Shown here piece by piece: positions 35,947-44,053 of a stretch of 64,000 nt of DNA. This DNA comes from Embleya sp045207655 (GTDB taxonomy: Bacteria; Actinomycetota; Actinomycetes; Streptomycetales; Streptomycetaceae), in NCBI RefSeq assembly GCF_045207655.1, contig NZ_CP108784.1:1364001-1428000 (forward strand), given 5' to 3'. The position numbers were made by a program, and so were the translations under genes. The notes beneath the pieces are model-generated. The model saw nothing but the letters and a program-made list of their open reading frames with translations. It did not search any database and was not told where the DNA came from. The number at the start of each line of letters is the position of its first letter. The first letter of the stretch is position 1.

Positions 35947-36111
35947 CCACCACCGGCTGACGAAGCCGCCCACAGGGCGACGAACGTGGAACGGACGCAC
36001 ACGAAGTGCGTCGCACCGGACCGGTACCCGTCGTCCGTGAGGTCGATCGGGTGGGAGACGGAGCCTCCGCTTGCAGGCCGGGCATGCAGATGCCCGGTCG
36101 GTCGATACATC

Positions 36112-36139
36112 ACTCTACCACTGGCTGGAACATGGCGAA
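36112..36139 (-). promoter_or_regulatory. Candidate infC promoter
   Basis: Minus-strand TTCGCC (36134-36139) and TAGAGT (36112-36117) with a 16-bp spacer could be -35/-10 elements. The transcript would include a CCGGGCAT..ATGCCCGG hairpin and the attenuator before infC. Weak match, judged by eye. Confidence 0.35.
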
Positions 36140-36185
36140 GGGCCCCGTTGTTCCCCGATTCCGGGGCATACCCGAGACTGGGCAC

Positions 36186-36578
36186 ATGAGCGAGAGCGCC
36201 CCACTTACGTCACCCGGCCACACCGACGACTTCGCCGGCCACCCCGACCGGGTCGAGACCATGACCCGGGACATCGCGGACGTGCCGGCCGTCGAGGTCA
36301 TCACCACCTTGTCCGTGCACCTGATGAGCGCGGCGGCGGTCAAACTGGGCCTGGCCGAGGACGGCGAGGCGCACAAGGACCTCGACGAGGCGCGCAAGCT
36401 GATCACCGCCCTCGCGGGCCTGGTCACCGCCGCGGCCCCCGAGGTCGGCTCCTACCACGCGGGCCCGCTGCGCGACGGCCTCAAGACCCTGCAACTCGCC
36501 TTCCGCGAGGCCTCCACCCACCCGGACCAGGCAGGCAAGGGCCCCGGCGAAAAACTCACCGGCCCGGTCCACACCTGA
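36186..36578 (+). CDS. DUF1844 family protein
   Basis: 130 aa, with the DUF1844 core VPAVEVITTLSVHLMSAAAVKLGL and DLDEARKLITALAGLV. Helical; no catalytic motif. This small family is typically encoded divergently from infC in actinomycetes, as here. Role unknown. ATG at 36186. Confidence 0.85.
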   Translation: MSESAPLTSPGHTDDFAGHPDRVETMTRDIADVPAVEVITTLSVHLMSAAAVKLGLAEDGEAHKDLDEARKLITALAGLVTAAAPEVGSYHAGPLRDGLKTLQLAFREASTHPDQAGKGPGEKLTGPVHT

Positions 36579-37180
36579 CCTCCCCCACCCCGCGCCGGCC
36601 CACCCCACCCGGCGCGGGGACACCCCACCCAGCCCGATCGGCATGGGACACCCAACCCCGCCGGCACGGCGACACCCATCCAGCCCACCCGGCGCGGGGG
36701 CGCCCCACCCAGCCCGTCCGGACCAAACCACTCAGCCCGTCCGGCGCTTGAGGACAAGCAGGCCGCAGCCCGACCCACCCCCGACGGACGCGAAGCAACC
36801 GCACCCGGCCGCGACCGACCCGGCCCGGCCACCGCGGGGCACCCCTGGCCACGGGCAACCCCTCCAGCGGATCCGGGCCATCCCATCCAGCCCGTCCGGC
36901 GTTTGAGGACAAGCAGGCCGCAGGCCCACCGCACCCGACCGACGCGAAGCAACCCCGCCGGTCCGGGCCGACCCACTCAGCCCGACCGCCACGGAAACGA
37001 ACGATCCAGCCGGTCCGGACCAAACCACTCAGCCCGTCCGGCGCTTGAGGACAAGCAGGCCGCAGGCCGACCCACCCCCGACGGACGCGAAGCAACCGCG
37101 CCCGGCCGCGACCGACCCGGCCCGGCGCGCACGCGGAGCAACTCCGGCCGGGCAACCCGGCCGGAGGCCCCCGCCCGGGT
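36579..37180. repeat. Repeat-rich intergenic region with 115-bp direct repeats
   Basis: No gene is supported in this 600-bp spacer. It holds three copies of the core CAGCCCGTCCGGCGCTTGAG plus GACAAGCAGGCCGCAG, at about 36733, 36888 and 37030; the middle copy has GTTTGAG. The first and third lie within near-identical direct repeats of ~115 bp (36715-36829 and 37012-37126, offset 297). The rest is Pro-codon-like CCCAC-rich sequence that opens long spurious reading frames. Confidence 0.85.
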
Positions 37181-37918
37181 TCATCGTGCGAAGAGTGGTT
37201 CCACGTCGAGGGCGCTGCCGGGAGGCAACATCGCCAGATCCAGGCCGCGATCCAGACGCGCCCGCACCACGTCGTCCTCGGCCAACCGCCCCACGATGCG
37301 CCGCGCCGCCTCGGTGACCTCGGTCGGCGCCGCGGCCGCGACCAGGCTCAGCGTCAACTCGTGGCCGCCGCCCTCGGTCAGGTACACCGCCGAGACCGCG
37401 ACCTCCTCGGCGACCGCCGCCCGTACCGCGCCCAGGATGTCCGGATCCCGGTGCGGCGCCACGTGCGCGCGCCCCTCGGCCACCGCCCGCAGCCGACTCC
37501 CGGTGAGCTCGTACGGGTGCGGCCCGGCCAGATCCAGGAGCAGCGTGTCCGCCTCCTCCGCGTACGCGGCGTGCGCGGCGCGCGCGGCCTCGACCGGAAT
37601 CGGCCGGGCATCCGAGCGCCAGCGCGCCAACGCCGCCACCGAGGTGAACGCGGGCAGCGCCCGGCGCCCGTCCGGCCCCTGGATCGTGGGCACCGCCATG
37701 TCGCTGGACTTCTCCCGGCGCAGCTCCCCCGGCGCGACGTCCTCCTCCTCGGTCAGGATCGCCACGACCGGTACCAGGAGCCGCGCCCGGCACAGCGCCC
37801 GCGAGACCGCCTCGTCGTCCACCTCCCGAGCCGCCAGGGCCTCGGCCAGCGCCGGGTCCGCGCTGCCGTCGTCATCGGGAAAACCGGTATCGGGAATGCT
37901 CTTGCCGCTGAAATCCAC
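37181..37918 (-). CDS. SseB family protein
   Basis: 245 aa; resembles the SseB N-terminal domain: VPVVAILTEEE, then GRRALPAFTSVAALARW. This family is common in actinomycetes and of unsettled function. The C-terminal third contains a second alpha/beta region. GTG at 37918 (VDFSGKSIPD). Downstream of its stop lies the repeat-rich spacer; upstream is another spacer with large inverted repeats. Confidence 0.78.
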   Translation of the reverse strand: MDFSGKSIPDTGFPDDDGSADPALAEALAAREVDDEAVSRALCRARLLVPVVAILTEEEDVAPGELRREKSSDMAVPTIQGPDGRRALPAFTSVAALARWRSDARPIPVEAARAAHAAYAEEADTLLLDLAGPHPYELTGSRLRAVAEGRAHVAPHRDPDILGAVRAAVAEEVAVSAVYLTEGGGHELTLSLVAAAAPTEVTEAARRIVGRLAEDDVVRARLDRGLDLAMLPPGSALDVEPLFAR

Positions 37919-38078
37919 CCGTCGACTGTAGACCCGCCCCCACCACCCCACACCCCACCGCGCCCCCACCCCGCCGACACGCGCCCCCCACGCCCAACCC
38001 CAGGCGCGTCAGCGCCCCCGACCCCCGCCCACCCCAGTGATCGACGCGCGAAGCGCGGAGAGCGGCGGAGCCGCAAGC

Positions 38079-38185
38079 GTGGGCTTCGTGGCCCGGAGCG
38101 AAGCGCAGGGACACGAAGCCCCGAGCGAGGCGCCGCTTTTTCTTGGAGGAGCTTGCGGGGGAAAGAAAAAGCGGCGCCTCGCGAG
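38079..38185. repeat. Nested long inverted repeats in the SseB-carboxyltransferase spacer
   Basis: The 570-bp gap (37919-38487) has no supported gene. It contains a perfect 19-bp inverted repeat (38126-38144 with 38163-38181) around an 18-nt loop. Its inner stem is AT-rich (TTTTTCTT / AAGAAAAA) and its outer stem is GC-rich. Immediately left is a second perfect 10-bp pair GGGCTTCGTG / CACGAAGCCC. Together they would fold into two adjacent hairpins. Because the T-tract is inside the stem, it is not a standard terminator. Confidence 0.8.
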
Positions 38186-38487
38186 CCGGCGACAAAGTCG
38201 CCCAACAAAGGAGCATCGCGGGCCGGCGACCACTGCCCGACCCGCGACCCCCCTTCCGAGGTTCGGCTCACCCGGACCGGGCCCGACCCGCGACGGCGCG
38301 ATCGAGCCGTCGCGGTCCCGGGAGTCCGGGCGAGGCGCCGGGCCGAAGCCGGCCCGTCCTGGCCCGTGCTCGGACGGGTCGGGCTGTAGCCGGTCCGGTT
38401 CCCGAACCGGGTTCAGCGTAGAAACCGGCGGGACTTGCCGTCCGGGACTCCCAGCACACTCATCCATTCGAGTGACATCCGCATCAC

Positions 38488-40005
38488 TCAGGAGAGGCCG
38501 AGCCGCCGATAGCGGAGCATACGCGCGGCCAGCCGCTCGTCCGGGTCCAGGACCCGCAGCGTGCTCAGCTCGTGCTCGAGCACGGCCGCGACCCGACGCA
38601 CGAACGCCTCGGGTTCCTCGGCCGCGTCCGGGTCCTCGGGCACCACGCGGTCCACGATGCCGTCACGCAGCAGATCGGCGGAGCGGATGCCCTGCCGCCC
38701 GGCGATCTCCGCGGCCCGCTCGGTGCCCCGGTACAGGATCGCCGCCGCGCCCTCCGGCGGCAGCGGCGACAACCACGCGTGCCGCGCGCAGATCACCCGA
38801 TCCGCGGGCAACAACGCGAGCGCGCCGCCGCCGGACCCCTGACCCAGCAGAAGGCACACCGTCGGCGCGGGCAGCAGGACCAACTCGGCCAGGCAGCGGG
38901 CGATCTCGCCCGCCAACCCACCCTCCTCGGCCTCGCGCGAGAGCGCGGCGCCGGCGGTGTCCACCACGGTCACCAGCGGCAGGCCCAACTCGCCGGCCAG
39001 TCGCATGCCCCGCCGGGCCTGGCGCAGCCCGGCCGGGCCGAACGGGCCGTGTTCGCTCTGCCGAGTGCGGTCCTGGCCCAGCACCACGCACGGCGCACCG
39101 GGACCGGCACCGACCCCGAACCGGGCCAGCACCAGGCGCAGCGCCGGTTCGCTCTCCCCCTCGCCGGTCCCGCGCAGCGGGGTGACCGAGCGCGCGCCGT
39201 GCCGCAGCAGCGCGCGCAGTCCCGGGCGACGCGGGTCGCGCGAGCGCCGCACCGAGGTCCAGGCCGGCACGTCGGGCAGCGGTTCGGCACGGACCTCGGG
39301 CGGCGGCCCGGGCGGCACACTGCCCGGGCCGAGAACGTCGAAGACCTTGATCGCGACCCGGCGCAGCTCGTCCGGCGGCACGACCGCGTCGATCAGGCCG
39401 TGCTCGTACAGGTTCTCCGCGACCTGCACCCCGTCGGGGAACGGGCGTTCGTGCAGCGCCTCGTACACGCGCGGGCCCAGGAAGCCGATCAGCGCGCCGG
39501 GTTGCGCGGCGGTGACATGGCCGAGCGAACCCCAGGAGGCGAACACCCCGCCGGTGGTGGGGTGGCGCAGGTAGACGAGGTACGGCAGGCCCGCCGCGCG
39601 GTGTGCGGCCACCGCCGCGGAGATCTTGACCATCTGCAGGAACGCGACGGTGCCCTCCTGCATGCGGGTACCGCCGGAGGTGGGCGAGGCGACCAGCGGC
39701 AGGCCCTCGGCGGTGGCGCGCTCCACCGCGAGGGTGAGCCGTTCGGCGCCCGCGACGCCGATCGAGCCGGCCAGGAAGTCGAACTCGCACGCGGCCACCG
39801 CAACCCGGCGCCCATGGATCCGGCCCTCCCCCGTGACCAGTGCCTCGTCCAGGCCGGTGCGCGCGCGGGCCGCCGCCAACTCGACCGCGTACGCCGGATC
39901 CGGCGCGGCTAGCGGGGGCAGCGGGTCGTTCCAGGCGGTGAAGGAGCCCGGATCCAGGACACGGTCGATCAGATCCAGGGCCCGCACGCGCTCGGGATGA
40001 CTCAT
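38488..40005 (-). CDS. Fused acetyl/acyl-CoA carboxylase carboxyltransferase (AccD-AccA type)
   Basis: 505 aa with two crotonase-fold halves: an N-terminal beta-like half (ATAEGLPLVASPTSGGTRMQEG, GALIGFLGPRVYE) and a C-terminal alpha-like half (GLPLVTVVDTAGAAL, GQGSGGGALALLPADRV). The beta half lacks the zinc-ribbon cysteines of bacterial AccD. It would transfer carboxyl groups from biotin to an acyl-CoA, but no biotin carboxylase or carrier gene is near. ATG at 40005; monocistronic. Confidence 0.88.
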   Translation of the reverse strand: MSHPERVRALDLIDRVLDPGSFTAWNDPLPPLAAPDPAYAVELAAARARTGLDEALVTGEGRIHGRRVAVAACEFDFLAGSIGVAGAERLTLAVERATAEGLPLVASPTSGGTRMQEGTVAFLQMVKISAAVAAHRAAGLPYLVYLRHPTTGGVFASWGSLGHVTAAQPGALIGFLGPRVYEALHERPFPDGVQVAENLYEHGLIDAVVPPDELRRVAIKVFDVLGPGSVPPGPPPEVRAEPLPDVPAWTSVRRSRDPRRPGLRALLRHGARSVTPLRGTGEGESEPALRLVLARFGVGAGPGAPCVVLGQDRTRQSEHGPFGPAGLRQARRGMRLAGELGLPLVTVVDTAGAALSREAEEGGLAGEIARCLAELVLLPAPTVCLLLGQGSGGGALALLPADRVICARHAWLSPLPPEGAAAILYRGTERAAEIAGRQGIRSADLLRDGIVDRVVPEDPDAAEEPEAFVRRVAAVLEHELSTLRVLDPDERLAARMLRYRRLGLS

Positions 40006-40105
40006 GCGGTCAAGCTAACCCACCGCCGATGGCGTCCGACGGATGTGACCGTGCGGTCGGCGCCGAGTCCTACCGGTCGGTACGTCGATCTGGCAGGCTG
40101 CGGGA

Positions 40106-41356
40106 ATGGCCCCTCTCACCGCCGCACCCCCCGTGTCCGCTTCCGCCCCGTCGCCCACCGTCGGCGCCGACCGGGCCCGCTACGACAAGGCCACCGCCCA
40201 CCTGGACGCGCCGTTCGCCGTCGTGGACCTGGCCGCCTACCGGGCCAACGCGGCGGATCTGGTGCGCCGCGCGGCCGGCACCCCGGTGCGGGTGGCGAGC
40301 AAGTCGGTGCGCTGCCTGCCGCTGCTGCGCGAGGTGCTGGAACTGGACGGCTACCGCGGCGTGATGGCGTTCACCCTGCCCGAGGGTCTGTGGCTGGCGA
40401 GCGAGGGGCTCACCGACATCCTGGTGGCCTACCCCTCCACGGACCGCGCGGCGTATCGCCGGCTGGCGGCCGACGCCGAGGCCGCCGCGAGGGTGACGAT
40501 CATGATCGACGACCCGGCCCAGCTCGACCTGATCGAGCGCGCGATCGCGGATGTGCGGCCCCGGAACGAGCTGCGGGTGTGCGTGGACATCGACACCTCG
40601 TGGCAACTCCTGGGCGGCCGCGTGCACATCGGCGCGCACCGCTCGCCGCTGCACACGCCGGAGCAGGTGGTCGCGGTCGCCGAGGCGGTCACCCGGCGGC
40701 CGGGTTTCCGGCTGGTGGGACTGATGGCGTACGAGGCGCACATCGCCGGCGTCGGGGACGCGCCCGAGGGCCGCGCGCTCTACGGGCGGATCCTGCGCGC
40801 GATGCAGGCGAAGGCCGGTGCCGAACTGAGCCGGCGACGCGCGGACATCGTGCGCGCGGTGCGTGCGATCGCGCCGCTGGAGTTCGTCAACGGCGGCGGC
40901 ACCGGCAGCGTGGAGCGCACCTCGGCGGAGTCCGCGATCACCGAGGTCGCGGCCGGCTCCGGGCTCTTCCAGCCGCGCCTGTTCGACCACTACACCGCGT
41001 TCCGCGGACGGCCCGCCGCGCTGTTCGCACTGCCCGTGGTGCGCCGTCCCGGACACGGCTGCGTGAGCGTGCTCGGCGGCGGCTACCCGGCCTCCGGAGT
41101 GCCCGCGGCCGACCGGCTGCCCCAGCCGTACCTGCCGCAGGGCCTGTCGTACCAGCCGCAGGAGGCGGCGGGCGAGGTGCAGACCCCGCTGCGCGGGCCG
41201 GCGGCGGACGACCTGCGGATCGGCGACTCGGTGTGGTTCCGACACGCCAAGGCGGGCGAACTGTGCGAGCGCTTCGACGCGTTGCACCTGATCGACGGCG
41301 ACCGGGTGGTGCGCACGGTGCCCACCTACCGCGGCGAGGGACACACCTTTTTGTGA
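40106..41356 (+). CDS. PLP-dependent amino acid deaminase/aldolase (alanine racemase-like fold III)
   Basis: 416 aa. The N-terminal alanine-racemase barrel has the PLP lysine in VASKSVRCLPL. The C-terminal D-threonine aldolase/D-serine dehydratase-like domain has the putative metal ligands HAKAGELCERF. It may deaminate or cleave a D-amino acid such as D-Ser or D-Thr; the substrate is not fixed by sequence. ATG at 40106, divergent from the carboxyltransferase gene. Confidence 0.84.
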   Translation: MAPLTAAPPVSASAPSPTVGADRARYDKATAHLDAPFAVVDLAAYRANAADLVRRAAGTPVRVASKSVRCLPLLREVLELDGYRGVMAFTLPEGLWLASEGLTDILVAYPSTDRAAYRRLAADAEAAARVTIMIDDPAQLDLIERAIADVRPRNELRVCVDIDTSWQLLGGRVHIGAHRSPLHTPEQVVAVAEAVTRRPGFRLVGLMAYEAHIAGVGDAPEGRALYGRILRAMQAKAGAELSRRRADIVRAVRAIAPLEFVNGGGTGSVERTSAESAITEVAAGSGLFQPRLFDHYTAFRGRPAALFALPVVRRPGHGCVSVLGGGYPASGVPAADRLPQPYLPQGLSYQPQEAAGEVQTPLRGPAADDLRIGDSVWFRHAKAGELCERFDALHLIDGDRVVRTVPTYRGEGHTFL

Positions 41357-41574
41357 CCGCGAGACCGGGCGGCGAGGGCCGGCGGCGGGCGCGCGGGCGG
41401 GGTCGACGGCGGGGACCGACCGGCCCTTAACCGGACAAGACCCACCCGTTCGGCCCACCGCGCGAAAAACGACCCGTTGAGGGGCTGTCCGCCACCACCG
41501 CGGATGGCCCACAATGCCCATTGCCGGCGCCGTATCGGCGCGGCAGTACGTCCGGCCGCTGAAAGGTCGCAGCC

Positions 41575-41949
41575 ATGATCGCGCGCTTGGGCACGCTCGG
41601 GCAGGAACATCCCGTCACCGGGGTGACGATCTGGCGCGGCTGTGCGGTCGTCCACCTGGCCGGCGAACTCGACCTGCACAACGCCCCGCTCCTGCACCGC
41701 ACCCTGATCGAGCTGATCGACGGCGGTTGTCGGCGGGTGGTCGTGGACGCCACCGGGTTGAACTTCTGCGACTCGGTCGGACTGGGCGTGCTGATAGACG
41801 CGTTCAAGTCGATGCACGCCTTCTCCGGTGAACTGCGCCTGGCCGCGCCGGACCGCAACGTCCGCGCGACGCTGCGGATGACCGGCCTGATCGACGTGCT
41901 CGGGGTGCGGGACACCCTGCAGGAAGTACTCGACGAGTTCGCCGACTGA
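41575..41949 (+). CDS. STAS-domain anti-sigma factor antagonist
   Basis: 124-aa single STAS domain: VVHLAGELDLHNAPLLHRTL and the phosphorylatable Ser in FCDSVGLGVLIDAF. Such proteins release a sigma factor by binding its anti-sigma kinase; none is adjacent, so this is an orphan switch. ATG at 41575, with GGTCGC upstream. Confidence 0.9.
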   Translation: MIARLGTLGQEHPVTGVTIWRGCAVVHLAGELDLHNAPLLHRTLIELIDGGCRRVVVDATGLNFCDSVGLGVLIDAFKSMHAFSGELRLAAPDRNVRATLRMTGLIDVLGVRDTLQEVLDEFAD

Positions 41950-41989
41950 AGTCCGGTCGCGCTCGGCCCCGGCGTCGGTCGGGTGCGGC

Positions 41990-42931
41990 ATGATCGGGCA
42001 CGTGACTGAACGTCTGATGCTCCTCGACACCGCGTCCCTGTACTTCCGCGCCTACTTCGGCGTCCCGGAATCGGTCAAGGCTCCCGACGGCACACCGGTC
42101 AACGCCGTGCGCGGCCTGGTCGACTTCGTCACGCGCCTGGTCGAGGACCGGCGGCCCACCCGACTGGTGGCGTGCATGGACGCGGACTGGCGACCGCAGT
42201 TCCGGGTGGACGCGATCCCCACGTACAAGGCGCACCGGGTCGCCGAGGCGGCCGGACCGGACGAGGAGGAGATCCCGGACACGCTCGCCCCGCAGGTGCC
42301 GGTGATCGAACAGGTGCTGGACGCGCTGGGCATCCCGCGCGTGGGCGTGCCCGGCTTCGAGGCGGACGACGTGATCGCCACACTGGCCGAGCGGGCCGGG
42401 ATCGCGGTGGACATCGTCACCGGCGACCGGGACCTGTTCCAACTCGTCGACGACGCACGGGCGATCCGGGTGTTGTACACGGTCAAGGGCGTGGCCGCGC
42501 ACGAGGTGATCGACGAGGCCGCCGTGCTGGCCCGCTACGGCGTGCCCGCGTCGGCCTACGCCGACTTCGCCACGCTGCGCGGCGACGCCAGCGACGGCCT
42601 GCCGGGGGTCAAGGGCATCGGGGACAAGACCGCGGCGCAGTTGATCACCGAGTACGGCGATCTGGCCGGCGTGCGCGCGGCCGCGGCCGACCCGGCGGCC
42701 AAGCTGACCCCGGCGCGCCGGGCCCGGATCCTGGAGGCGGGCGACTATCTGGACGTGGCCCCGGGCGTGGTGCGGGTGGTGCGGGACGTGCCGCTGCCGC
42801 CGCCGGCCGGGTGGGATCGGCCGCTGCCCACCGAGCCGGCCGACCCGGTCGCGCTCGAGGAACTGCGCCGGCGCTGGGGCCTGAGCGGCCCGGTGCATCG
42901 GTTGCTCGACGTGCTCGCCCCCCGGCGCTGA
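41990..42931 (+). CDS. 5'-3' exonuclease (PolI N-domain/FEN-like)
   Basis: 313 aa. Metal-binding motifs LLDTASLYFRAYFG, PGFEADDVIATLA, TGDRDLFQLV, then the helix-hairpin-helix DGLPGVKGIGDKTAA. It is a stand-alone version of the flap/5'-exonuclease domain, probably in RNA-primer removal or repair. A GTG 12 bp downstream (42002) is equally possible; neither start has a clear ribosome site. Confidence 0.92.
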   Translation: MIGHVTERLMLLDTASLYFRAYFGVPESVKAPDGTPVNAVRGLVDFVTRLVEDRRPTRLVACMDADWRPQFRVDAIPTYKAHRVAEAAGPDEEEIPDTLAPQVPVIEQVLDALGIPRVGVPGFEADDVIATLAERAGIAVDIVTGDRDLFQLVDDARAIRVLYTVKGVAAHEVIDEAAVLARYGVPASAYADFATLRGDASDGLPGVKGIGDKTAAQLITEYGDLAGVRAAAADPAAKLTPARRARILEAGDYLDVAPGVVRVVRDVPLPPPAGWDRPLPTEPADPVALEELRRRWGLSGPVHRLLDVLAPRR

Positions 42932-43009
42932 AGCCCGGTATCTCCGCCCAAGGACGGCGGTCGGCCACTCGAAAGGGTCGCTCCCGAACGCGCCGGGCGC
43001 ACGATCGAC

Positions 43010-43029
43010 GATGTGACCCAGGTCACATC
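43010..43029. promoter_or_regulatory. Perfect Crp-type palindrome
   Basis: GATGTGACC-CA-GGTCACATC: 9-bp perfect arms, containing the textbook Crp/FNR pattern TGTGA-N6-TCACA. It ends 53 bp upstream of the gene at 43083, a suitable place for an activator or repressor site. The actual regulator is inference. Confidence 0.7.
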
Positions 43030-43082
43030 GGAAAGTTGCACGGAATCTGTCACGTTTGCCGTGAAGACGTGTCTCCCCAGGC

Positions 43083-43811
43083 ATGCGTACCGAGTGTGAC
43101 ACCACGATTACCACCCAACCCGACCGCGACCGGCTCCGAGGCGAGTGGCAGCGCGTGACCCTGCGGGCCGGCTGGCCCGCCCGGGTCGCCTGGCACAGCG
43201 ACGCCGTCGAGCAATGCCTGGACGCCTTCGTCCGCAACGGCCACGCGCACACCGCGTGCCTGGCCCTGGCCCGGGACCGGGCCGCCGCCGAAATCCCGCT
43301 GGACGTGGCGCTGGCCGAACTGGACGCGCTGTTCCTGTGCGGCCTCGCGCACAGCGCGCCCGGCGCGCTGGTGCAGGCCTACCTGAGCACCCGCGCCCGG
43401 GCCAACCCGCCCGGCACCCTGCCCCCCGGCACCGACCCGATCACCGAACTGCCCTCGGCCGCGCTGCTCCAGCAGCGACTGGCCCAGCGCGCCGCCGCCG
43501 GCGAGCACGTACGGATCGTGGTGGTGCGCCTGGAGGTCCCCGAATCGCTGCTGTGGGGCCACCTGCGGCACCTCCTGCTCACCGCCCGGCACCTGGAACG
43601 CGCCCTCGGCGACCTGGCCTACGCGGTGCCGCCCGGGCGACTGATGGCCCTACTCGACGGCGACGACCCGGAACTGCCGGACCGCCTGGACCGGTTGTGC
43701 CGCGCACCCGTGGACCCGCTGGACGGCCCCGGCGGGGTCCCCGGCGGCGCTCCGCGCATGCCCCGTTCGAGCGTGCGTCTGACCACCGCGCCGGGCACGA
43801 CGGGTCGGTAG
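43083..43811 (+). CDS. Hypothetical protein, possibly degenerate GGDEF-like
   Basis: 242 aa. The first ~115 residues are helical with no family I recognise. Then TDPITELPSAALLQQRLAQR resembles the start of diguanylate-cyclase domains (DPLTGLPNR). However, the catalytic GGDEF loop is absent and the C-terminus is Gly/Pro-rich, so enzymatic activity is unlikely. ATG at 43083; the palindrome upstream suggests regulated expression. The identity is uncertain. Confidence 0.6.
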   Translation: MRTECDTTITTQPDRDRLRGEWQRVTLRAGWPARVAWHSDAVEQCLDAFVRNGHAHTACLALARDRAAAEIPLDVALAELDALFLCGLAHSAPGALVQAYLSTRARANPPGTLPPGTDPITELPSAALLQQRLAQRAAAGEHVRIVVVRLEVPESLLWGHLRHLLLTARHLERALGDLAYAVPPGRLMALLDGDDPELPDRLDRLCRAPVDPLDGPGGVPGGAPRMPRSSVRLTTAPGTTGR

Positions 43812-44053
43812 CACACCATGAACCACCCCTTCGTACGTTCGTTCGTCACCCGAATGACGCAGCGTCACCCCCACTGCGGCCCCTCGATCGGCACGGGCGC
43901 GGACAGCCTGCCCCCGCGCTCGTGCCGCACCACCCGCGCCGGAGCGCACTCCGGGTGCCTTGAAGAGCCCCATCGCTTCTGGACAGACCGTGGCCGGATG
44001 GTCACGATGCTGTCCGGACGATCGGGTACGGCACGGGATCAAGGGGGCAATCG

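Noticed and set aside
36452..37155. Overlapping minus-strand frames in the repeat-rich spacer (repeated LVLKRRTG / CPQAPDGL)
   Set aside because: The apparent peptide repeats are translations of the non-coding 24-bp repeat; frames lack starts with ribosome sites and any family similarity.
38126..38181. Long inverted repeat as a bidirectional intrinsic terminator
   Set aside because: The T/A tract is within the stem next to the loop, not after the stem, and the flanking genes are over 200 bp away and in tandem on the same strand.
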